5,068 nt of DNA from an uncultured Gemella sp. (GTDB taxonomy: Bacteria > Bacillota > Bacilli > Staphylococcales > Gemellaceae). Shown here one piece after another: positions 1 to 4,136 of this stretch. The notes below the pieces were generated by a model. That model made no database searches and was not told the DNA's origin. It saw only the letters and a list, made by a program, of their open reading frames with translations. Position numbers and translations under genes: made by a program. The first letter of the stretch is position 1. The number at the start of each line of letters is the position of its first letter. Location of the stretch: contig NZ_CAAFUZ010000092.1 of assembly GCF_900766305.1 (NCBI RefSeq), positions 1 to 5,068 on the forward strand. Direction: 5' to 3'.

Positions 1-1
1 T

Positions 2-559
2 CCTCCAGTAGAGAAATTAGGACATGGATTATACTTCTATGAAGTAGATTTAGCAGGAACACAAGGAAAACAAGATAAAGAATTATTAGATTTACTAAAA
101 GCAAATGGAACACAAAGCTACAAAGCAACAATCAAAGTATACGGTGAAAAAGACGGAAAAGCAGATTTAACAAATTTAGTAGCTACAAAAGAGGTTACCG
201 TAAATCTTCATAAAGAAGCTATGGAAATGGAGAAAAAACCAGGTGAAAATATGATGATGGATCATAAAAAACATGGATTAATGGATTCAAATATGAGCGG
301 AAAAACTATGGATATGCATAAATCAGATGACATGACTATGAAAGCACATATGGATAAAGATATGAAAGCTAAAAATATGAATGCTCATATGAACAATAAT
401 ATGATGAAAAAAGGAATGTTACCAAAAACAAGTGCAGCTCCAGAAGGAACAATGAATGCAACAAACTCAACAAATTCTTCAACTACAGGAATAGTAGGAT
501 TAATCATCGCTAGTCTATTAGGTTTATTAGGACTTAGAAGAAAAAATGAAATCGACTAA
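2..559 (+). CDS. C-terminal part of a sortase-anchored surface protein with SSURE-like module and Met/His-rich tail (5' truncated)
   Basis: Reading frame 2 is open from the window edge to TAA at 557-559, giving 185 visible residues; the true start lies upstream. Residues 1-72 (2-217) contain GHGLYFYEVDL, KANGTQSYKATIKVYG and KDGKADLTNLVATKEV. I recall these phrases from the end of the streptococcal SSURE (fibronectin-binding) surface repeat, so this is probably the last of several such modules. A lysine-, methionine-, histidine- and aspartate-rich stretch follows (221-418), then LPKTS (419-433), a Thr/Ser/Asn-rich spacer, a hydrophobic segment GIVGLIIASLLGLLGL (488-535) and the basic tail RRKNEID. 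That order is a cell-wall sorting signal, so the protein should be exported and covalently attached to peptidoglycan. ATG at 221 is internal: the coding pattern runs on upstream and there is no ribosome binding site before it. Adhesion to host matrix is inferred only from the SSURE resemblance. No sortase gene is in the window. Confidence 0.85.
   Translation, partial: PPVEKLGHGLYFYEVDLAGTQGKQDKELLDLLKANGTQSYKATIKVYGEKDGKADLTNLVATKEVTVNLHKEAMEMEKKPGENMMMDHKKHGLMDSNMSGKTMDMHKSDDMTMKAHMDKDMKAKNMNAHMNNNMMKKGMLPKTSAAPEGTMNATNSTNSSTTGIVGLIIASLLGLLGLRRKNEID
221..418 (+). other. Met/His/Asp-rich segment, possible extracellular metal-binding tail
   Basis: These 66 codons lie between the folded module and the sorting motif. 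They contain 18 Met and 5 His, with Asp, Lys and Asn making up much of the rest, and no Cys. Local patterns include MMMDHKKH, MDMH, AHMD and NAHMNNNMM. Closely spaced Met with His and Asp is typical of Cu(I)/Ag(I)-binding segments in secreted copper-resistance proteins. In ordinary wall proteins this spacer is usually Pro/Thr/Ser or Pro/Lys rich. Metal binding is an inference from composition; a low-complexity wall-spanning spacer is the alternative. Confidence 0.6.
419..556 (+). other. Cell-wall sorting signal with non-canonical LPKTS motif
   Basis: LPKTS at 419-433 is followed by an 18-residue Ala/Thr/Asn/Ser-rich linker, a 16-residue hydrophobic stretch and RRKNEID at the C-terminus. The layout is that of a sortase A substrate. 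The fifth motif residue is Ser instead of the usual Gly, which would be cleaved as LPKT|S. Confidence 0.75.
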
Positions 560-566
560 ATAGAAT

Positions 567-620
567 GGGAGTGACTCAAAAATCGTGATTTCAGAGAAAT
601 CGATTTTGTCGAGTCACCCC
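567..620 (+). repeat. Long imperfect hairpin just downstream of the surface-protein gene
   Basis: GGG (567-569) and GTGACTC (571-577) pair with GAGTCAC (611-617) and CCC (618-620), with A570 bulged. Inside, AAAATCG (579-585) pairs with CGATTTT (601-607), and ATTTC (588-592) with GAAAT (596-600) around an AGA loop. It starts 7 nt after the stop codon, so it could end or protect the transcript. No T-run follows, which argues against a classical intrinsic terminator. The layout resembles dispersed intergenic hairpins I recall from staphylococci and streptococci (GGGAGTG...CACTCCC type). Only one copy is visible here. Confidence 0.6.
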
Positions 621-686
621 CGCACAGTTTATTAGATATCTAAAAAGCTTTTATAAAGCGAATTTAGATATCAATAAACCACTGCG
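621..686. repeat. Near-perfect 66-nt palindromic element abutting the preceding hairpin
   Basis: GTTTATT (627-633) pairs with AATAAAC (673-679). GATATCTAAA (635-644) pairs with TTTAGATATC (663-672). GCTTT (647-651) pairs with AAAGC (655-659) around a TAT loop. Outer CGCA (621-624) also matches TGCG (683-686). A634 and a few flanking bases are unpaired. There is no reading frame inside and no T-run after it. It may be a small palindromic mobile repeat (MITE/RUP-like) or a structured RNA; I cannot assign it to a named family. No obvious target-site duplication flanks it. Confidence 0.6.
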
Positions 687-867
687 TCTACGAGTTTTAA
701 TATGAACTTTGTCAAATTTTAGGACTTTTGGGTAAGTCCCATGTATTAAACGATTTAAATCAGTGTGATTTGATAGTAGTCTCTTTTATAAAATTTTTTG
801 AATATCTAGAATTATGTGGGGAAATCTCAATTAAATTGATATTTTTAAAATAGTGAGAGATAGTACC
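687..867. other. Non-coding AT-rich stretch with two small hairpins
   Basis: I see no gene on either strand here. Two short stem-loops stand out: GGACTT (722-727) with AAGTCC (734-739), and AAATCA (757-762) with TGATTT (766-771). A T-run occurs at 794-800 but no stem directly precedes it. The stretch could be decayed sequence or part of a structured leader or small RNA. I recognise no riboswitch motif. Confidence 0.35.
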
Positions 868-897
868 TTGCAGAATTTAACGGAATAGTGCTATACT
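868..897 (+). promoter_or_regulatory. Predicted extended -10 promoter of the saeRS-cstR operon
   Basis: TATACT (892-897) is preceded by TGC (889-891), giving an extended -10 (TGN-TATACT). TTGCAG (868-873) lies 18 nt upstream and is a poor -35 box (3 of 6 matches), which the TGN motif may offset. The 5' leader would be about 35 nt. The AGGAGG of the first gene is at 922-927. Confidence 0.5.
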
Positions 898-915
898 TTA
901 AATGTATAGTGCTAT
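885..915. promoter_or_regulatory. Candidate operator: duplicated ATAGTGCTAT and a palindrome over the -10 box
   Basis: ATAGTGCTAT occurs twice, at 885-894 and 906-915, exactly 21 bp (about two helical turns) apart. Each copy is itself nearly palindromic (ATAG-TG-CTAT). Between them, CTATAC (891-896) and GTATAG (904-909) form an inverted repeat with a 7-nt centre that covers the -10 box. A dimeric regulator bound here would block or control the operon promoter. It does not look like the tandem GTTAA SaeR box of S. aureus or a CsoR-family operator, so the binding protein is unknown. Confidence 0.45.
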
Positions 916-936
916 TTTGTTAGGAGGAGTAAAGAT

Positions 937-1626
937 ATGATGAATAAAATTTTATTAGTAGATGACGAGATAGAAATAACGGAGATAAACAAAAGATATC
1001 TAGAACAAGGTGGTTATGATATAGATATTGCTAATGATGGGAAAGAAGCATTAGAAAAATATAAAAGAAATAAGTATTCACTAATTATTACCGATATAAT
1101 GATGCCAAATATGGATGGCTATGATTTGATTAGTGAAGTACAATATTTAGATGCAGAGCAACCTTTTTTATTTATAACTGCCAAAACAACTGAGCCAGAT
1201 AAAATTTATGCTTTGAGCTTGGGGGCTGATGACTATATAGTTAAGCCGTTTAGTCCTAGAGAATTAGTATTAAGAGTTAGGAACATATTACGTCGAATTG
1301 AAAAAAGTAGTACAGATAGTATTTCGACTTTAGGGGATTTAGAAATAAATTATAATAGTAGAATAGCGATGGTCAATGGAAAACAACTAGACCTAACGGT
1401 GAAATCTTTTGAATTATTATGGTTATTAGCTAATAATCCAGAACGTGTTTTTTCTAAAACAGAATTATATGAAAAAATATGGCATGATGAATATGTAGAA
1501 GATGCTAATACATTGAATGTGCATGTGCATTCTTTAAGGAGAATATTGATGAAATACTCTACAGAGAAAACACCAAATATAAAGACAGTGTGGGGACTAG
1601 GATATAAAATGGAAAAACAAGTTTAA
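937..1626 (+). CDS. saeR: OmpR/PhoB-family response regulator, SaeR-like
   Basis: This 229-residue DNA-binding regulator should be phosphorylated by the kinase encoded next. The receiver domain (about 3-120) has the acidic pair D9/D10, phosphoacceptor D53 in TDIMMPNMDG, T81 in FITAKT and K103 in the VKPFSPRELVLR segment. The winged-helix effector domain (about 128-227) ends in the typical TVWGLGYKME. Length (S. aureus SaeR is 228) and phrases such as ITAKT..D.IYAL.LGADDY, FSPRELVLR, FELLW.LA and EDANT.NVH.H match my memory of SaeR closely, more so than PhoP- or VicR-type regulators. AGGAGG (922-927) lies 9 nt before ATG 937; a second ATG follows at 940 and could also be used. The gene ends 20 nt before the preferred kinase start. 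In staphylococci SaeR activates surface and secreted virulence genes; that role here is inferred from similarity. No saeP or saeQ gene precedes it in this window. Confidence 0.9.
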   Translation: MMNKILLVDDEIEITEINKRYLEQGGYDIDIANDGKEALEKYKRNKYSLIITDIMMPNMDGYDLISEVQYLDAEQPFLFITAKTTEPDKIYALSLGADDYIVKPFSPRELVLRVRNILRRIEKSSTDSISTLGDLEINYNSRIAMVNGKQLDLTVKSFELLWLLANNPERVFSKTELYEKIWHDEYVEDANTLNVHVHSLRRILMKYSTEKTPNIKTVWGLGYKMEKQV

Positions 1627-1633
1627 AAATGGA

Positions 1634-1638
1634 AAGGA
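1634..1638 (+). promoter_or_regulatory. Ribosome binding site AAGGA that favours kinase start 1647
   Basis: AAGGA lies 8 nt before ATG 1647. The earlier in-frame ATG at 1629, just 2 nt after the saeR stop codon, has only weak purine sequence before it. This supports 1647 as the start of the kinase. Confidence 0.55.
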
Positions 1639-1646
1639 AATATAGA

Positions 1647-2678
1647 ATGAAATTAAGAGATTATATTATTGTTGGATATATTTTGTCATTTTTAATAACT
1701 ATAGCTGCTGTATTTTGGGCTTCAAACCAAATGTTAATTGAAAAAAAAGATACCTATTTTATTGTTGCAATTACTGTGATTGCAGGATTAATCGGTGCGA
1801 CGATAAGTCTAGCATTACTAAAAGGTGTGTTTAAATCATTAGATGTACTAAAGAAAAAAACAGTAAATATAAGTGAGAAAAGATTTGACATTAGTGATGA
1901 AGTGATACGTCCAGTTGAATTTAGAGATTTATCTATTGCATTTGATGATATGGCGGAGCACTTAAAAGAAAGTTTTGAATCACTAGAACAAAGTGAAAAA
2001 GAAAAATCTCTTATGATTGCTCAACTTTCTCATGATATAAAAACTCCTATAACTTCTATTCAATCAACAGCTGAAGGAATGTTAGATGGTATAATAAAAA
2101 AAGATGAATACAAGTACTATTTAGAAACAATTTGTCGTCAAACAACGAGATTAAACAAATTAGTTGAAGAATTAAATTATTTGACGCTAAGTGTGAAAGA
2201 AACTGATTCTGCAGATAAAAAAGAAACAATATTTTTAGATAAATTATTAATTGATTGTATGTCTGAATTTAAGTTAAGAGCAGAAAAAGAACAAAGAGAT
2301 ATTTTTATTAAAGTAATACCAGAAAATGCAAAAATAGTAAGTAATTATAATAAATTACAAAGAATAATAGTTAATTTACTAGGTAATGCATTTAAATACT
2401 CACCAAGTGGAACAAAAATCGAAATAGTTGCTGAAATTAGTGATGAAATGCTTTCTATTTCTATAATTGATGAAGGTTGCGGTATAAAAGAAGAGGAACT
2501 TGATAATATTTTTAAAAGATTATATCGTGTTGAAGCATCAAGAAATATGAAAACAGGTGGCTATGGGTTAGGTTTAGCTATAGCGAAACAACTAGCTGTG
2601 CAACTAAATGGAGACATTAAAGTAGAGAGTGAATATGGTAAAGGAAGTACATTTACCTTGGAAATTTTGACAAAATAA
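1647..2678 (+). CDS. saeS: Intramembrane-sensing histidine kinase, SaeS-like
   Basis: From ATG 1647 the protein has 343 residues; from ATG 1629 it would have 349 (S. aureus SaeS is about 351). Numbering from 1629, two membrane helices lie at about 11-33 and 42-65, joined by only about 8 residues (QMLIEKKD). There is therefore no real extracellular sensor domain, as in SaeS and other intramembrane-sensing kinases. A HAMP-like region follows (about 66-120). Then come the phosphoacceptor H135 in LSHDIKTP, the N box around N249/N253 (NLLGNAFKYS), G1 DEGCGI (281-286), the F box IFKRLYR (294-300) and G2 GYGLGL (311-316). The RVEASRNMKTGG stretch is very like SaeS. It should autophosphorylate and pass phosphate to D53 of the regulator just upstream. 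No terminator separates it from the repressor gene 44 nt downstream. The SaeS assignment rests on recalled similarity and architecture; another BceS-like short kinase is less likely. Confidence 0.88.
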   Translation: MKLRDYIIVGYILSFLITIAAVFWASNQMLIEKKDTYFIVAITVIAGLIGATISLALLKGVFKSLDVLKKKTVNISEKRFDISDEVIRPVEFRDLSIAFDDMAEHLKESFESLEQSEKEKSLMIAQLSHDIKTPITSIQSTAEGMLDGIIKKDEYKYYLETICRQTTRLNKLVEELNYLTLSVKETDSADKKETIFLDKLLIDCMSEFKLRAEKEQRDIFIKVIPENAKIVSNYNKLQRIIVNLLGNAFKYSPSGTKIEIVAEISDEMLSISIIDEGCGIKEEELDNIFKRLYRVEASRNMKTGGYGLGLAIAKQLAVQLNGDIKVESEYGKGSTFTLEILTK

Positions 2679-2710
2679 ATTATTCAATGTATAATGAAAA
2701 AAAATATACT

Positions 2711-2715
2711 GAGGA
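2711..2715 (+). promoter_or_regulatory. Ribosome binding site GAGGA that sets the cstR start at 2723
   Basis: GAGGA ends 7 nt before ATG 2723. The upstream in-frame ATG at 2687 has no Shine-Dalgarno sequence, and it would add 12 residues (MYNEKKYTEEKY) that are not expected at the N-terminus of CsoR-family proteins. Confidence 0.7.
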
Positions 2716-2722
2716 AAAATAT

Positions 2723-2980
2723 ATGTCAAAGTCAAAGTACATAACGCGTTTAAAACGTTCTGAAGGACAGCTTAGAGGAATTCAAAAAATGATAGAAGAA
2801 GAGCGAGATTGTATGGATATTATGATTCAGCTAAGTGCAGTTCGTTCTAGTGTTGACAAAGTTATTGAATTATTAATAACAGAAAATCTTATGGAATGTA
2901 TTAATAATCCTACAGAAAATCCTGAAGAGCATAAAGAAAAAATAGGAAAAGCTATACAGTATCTAGTAAAAAAGAAATAG
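2723..2980 (+). CDS. cstR: CsoR-family repressor, CstR-like persulfide sensor
   Basis: This 85-residue all-helical protein has family hallmarks RLKRSEGQLRGI (9-20), RDC with C30, QLSAVRSSVDKV (36-47) and ENLMEC with C59. Copper-sensing CsoR proteins use a Cys, a His and a second Cys; that His sits four residues before the second Cys. Here that position is N55. The Cys-Asn-Cys pattern matches my recollection of CstR (C31/C60 in S. aureus), which reacts with persulfides and polysulfides and forms inter-subunit sulfur bridges instead of binding Cu(I). When unmodified it should repress its targets as a tetramer. It is third in the operon after saeS. A matching operator lies about 0.85 kb downstream, in front of two rhodanese genes on the other strand, and supports the sulfur reading. 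I see no such operator before its own operon, so autorepression by that site is unlikely. CsoR is the alternative but lacks the key ligand. Confidence 0.85.
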   Translation: MSKSKYITRLKRSEGQLRGIQKMIEEERDCMDIMIQLSAVRSSVDKVIELLITENLMECINNPTENPEEHKEKIGKAIQYLVKKK

Positions 2981-2997
2981 CATACTAAATTAATAAT

Positions 2998-3044
2998 AAA
3001 AGTCTTGATCCAAGATTATTTTGGGCCAAGACTTTTATTTTTTT
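2998..3044 (+). terminator. Intrinsic terminator of the saeRS-cstR operon, possibly bidirectional
   Basis: AAAAGTCTTG (2998-3007) pairs perfectly with CAAGACTTTT (3027-3036). Extra inner C-G pairs are possible after a mismatch. A T-run follows at 3038-3044. It starts 17 nt after the cstR stop codon. The convergent rhodanese operon ends at 3120, so the same stem, with A-rich sequence at its left edge, may also stop transcription from the - strand. Confidence 0.85.
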
Positions 3045-3119
3045 GAAATGTAATAATTTTATAGAGAATTTTAATATTTTAATTGTTAGTTGTTTTTTAC
3101 TAATTGGTTATTTAATTCT

Positions 3120-3422
3120 TTATTTTGTTTCTCCAGGCCAGTTATTCATACCGCCTTCGACATTTATAACATCGAATCCCTCTGCAACAAGAAAATCATA
3201 TGCTTTAGCAGAACGACCACCCGCCTGACAAATCACATAGTATTTTTGATTTTTGTCCAATTTAGAAAAATCTGAGCCTAAAGTACTTAAAGGGAAATTT
3301 TCAGCAGAAGGTATGTGACCAGCTGCGTATTCATGAATTTCTCTCACATCAAGAATAGTGAGTTTTTCACTACTATTAGTATATTTTTCATAAAAATCTT
3401 TCATTGAAATATTGTTTTTCAT
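3120..3422 (-). CDS. Single-domain rhodanese sulfurtransferase (promoter-distal)
   Basis: This 100-residue cytoplasmic protein is one complete rhodanese domain. The Asp/Arg of LDVREIHEYAAGHIPSAENF (24-43) and the active-site loop CQAGGRS with nucleophile C65 are intact, and the end reads VINVEGGMNNWPG. Rhodaneses carry sulfur as a Cys persulfide and pass it to thiols or cyanide; the physiological acceptor cannot be told from sequence. ATG at 3420-3422 has AAGGA (3430-3434) 7 nt upstream. It lies 92 nt after the other rhodanese gene on the same strand and is probably co-transcribed from the CstR-type promoter, since I see no convincing promoter in the gap. No extra domain such as a persulfide dioxygenase is fused, unlike S. 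aureus CstB. Confidence 0.9.
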   Translation of the reverse strand: MKNNISMKDFYEKYTNSSEKLTILDVREIHEYAAGHIPSAENFPLSTLGSDFSKLDKNQKYYVICQAGGRSAKAYDFLVAEGFDVINVEGGMNNWPGETK

Positions 3423-3463
3423 AGTTAATTCCTTTCATATTACTAAATTTAACTACTGTAAAA

Positions 3464-3492
3464 CTCTGAAACATGTTATGTTTTTAACAGAG
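3464..3492 (-). other. Hairpin between the two rhodanese genes, possible attenuator
   Basis: CTCTG (3464-3468) pairs with CAGAG (3488-3492), and AAACAT (3469-3474) with ATGTTT (3478-3483); four bases (3484-3487) bulge on one side. Read on the - strand, TTTT follows directly (3460-3463). It could partly terminate transcription or mark an mRNA processing point, which would lower expression of the second gene. The tail is too short for a strong terminator. Confidence 0.35.
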
Positions 3493-3514
3493 CTAAATTA
3501 TTCATGGTCTAATT

Positions 3515-3820
3515 TTAAACTATTTTACCTCGCCATGCATGCATTCCGCCTTTAACATTGACAACATCGAAACCTCTTTTTTTAAGTTTCTTTGCTGCAA
3601 GTTTACTTCTTGCTCCAGAGTGACAAATTACATATGTTTTTTTGTCAGCGATTGGAGTAAAGCTACCGATTTTATTTAGTGGAATATTTTTTGCATTTTT
3701 TATGTGGCCTCTTCTAAACTCACCAGGTGTTCTTACGTCTATTAGTTGAATATTTTCCTTTAATTTATTTTCTAACTCAGTAGTAGAAATACTGTCAACT
3801 TTTGTGAATAAAAAAAACAT
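3515..3820 (-). CDS. Single-domain rhodanese sulfurtransferase (promoter-proximal)
   Basis: This 101-residue protein is the first gene behind the CstR-type operator. It has the rhodanese signatures LIDVRTPGEFRRGHI (26-40), loop CHSGARS with catalytic C66, and VVNVKGGMHAWRG near the C-terminus. The N-terminus MFFLFTK is slightly hydrophobic but too short for a membrane anchor. ATG at 3818-3820 is preceded by AGGAGGT (3827-3833) at a 6-nt distance, an excellent start. Its loop (CHSGAR) differs from that of the downstream paralogue (CQAGGR) and the two proteins diverge elsewhere, so they are probably functionally distinct, not a recent duplication. Small rhodaneses controlled by CstR handle persulfides in S. 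aureus and Enterococcus; the same job is inferred here from the operator and the nearby repressor gene. Confidence 0.9.
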   Translation of the reverse strand: MFFLFTKVDSISTTELENKLKENIQLIDVRTPGEFRRGHIKNAKNIPLNKIGSFTPIADKKTYVICHSGARSKLAAKKLKKRGFDVVNVKGGMHAWRGKIV

Positions 3821-3833
3821 TTCCTTACCTCCT

Positions 3834-3854
3834 ATATACCCCTATAGGGTATAT
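3834..3854 (-). promoter_or_regulatory. CsoR/CstR-type operator at the rhodanese promoter
   Basis: ATATACCC (3834-3841) and GGGTATAT (3847-3854) form a perfect inverted repeat around a 5-nt AT-rich centre (CTATA). Pseudo-palindromic A/T-flanked C-tract/G-tract sites are typical for CsoR-family repressors. On the - strand it lies directly after the -10 box, overlapping it by 2 nt, and ends right at the AGGAGGT. A bound repressor would therefore cover the transcription start. The CstR-like protein encoded at 2723-2980 is the obvious candidate. Confidence 0.75.
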
Positions 3855-3881
3855 TAAATCATGAATTTAAGTCTATGTCAA
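3853..3881 (-). promoter_or_regulatory. Promoter of the rhodanese operon
   Basis: On the - strand, a consensus TTGACA (-35, at 3876-3881) is followed after 17 nt by TTTAAT (-10, at 3853-3858; 5 of 6 matches). Initiation would fall inside the operator, about 25-30 nt before the start codon. Such a strong core promoter fits a gene set held down by a repressor. Confidence 0.75.
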
Positions 3882-4011
3882 GGATGATGATTATATAATT
3901 TAAAATATTTCAGATTATATGTGAATAAAAAATTATCAGTTGTTGAAATAATTGTATATAGCTATTAAATCTTAAAATTATTTATCTCTTTGAAAATACG
4001 AAAGTAATTAT

Positions 4012-4028
4012 ATGAAAATAATTTTCAT
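4012..4028. promoter_or_regulatory. Fur/PerR-box-like palindrome upstream of the surface-protein promoter
   Basis: ATGAAAAT (4012-4019), a single A and ATTTTCAT (4021-4028) form a perfect inverted repeat. The core TGAAAAT-A-ATTTTCA differs from the Fur 7-1-7 consensus TGATAAT-N-ATTATCA at one position per arm. It lies 19 nt upstream of the -35 box. AATTATATG is also repeated at 4006-4014 and 4038-4046. Metal-responsive control of the downstream surface gene is an inference; AT-rich palindromes of this size can occur by chance. Confidence 0.4.
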
Positions 4029-4047
4029 TTTTTCGGGAATTATATGC

Positions 4048-4076
4048 TTGACAAATAAGAAAAATAGGAGAATAAT
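4048..4076 (+). promoter_or_regulatory. Promoter of the repeat-rich surface-protein gene
   Basis: A consensus TTGACA (4048-4053) is followed after 17 nt by AATAAT (4071-4076; 5 of 6 matches to the -10 consensus). This gives a leader of about 54 nt before ATG 4137. The rest of 3855-4047 is AT-rich, and I see no gene in it. Confidence 0.65.
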
Positions 4077-4136
4077 AGAATAGAAAGTAACCAAAATTTT
4101 TATAAAGAACAACCAATAATTTAGGAGGAATTTTAA

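Noticed and set aside
860..936. Staphylococcal-type SaeR box upstream of the operon
   Set aside because: Only one isolated GTTAA, on the - strand (877-881), is present; no second copy lies at the 6-nt spacing required.
2687..2722. Longer start for the CsoR/CstR-family protein
   Set aside because: ATG 2687 has no Shine-Dalgarno sequence, whereas 2723 has GAGGA at good spacing and the expected family N-terminus.
3043..3275. Two overlapping open frames of 61 codons on the + strand
   Set aside because: They lie opposite the end of the rhodanese gene, lack ribosome binding sites and show no protein-like pattern.
3120..3820. Recent duplication of the rhodanese gene
   Set aside because: The two proteins share only family motifs; their loops, N-termini and most other residues differ.
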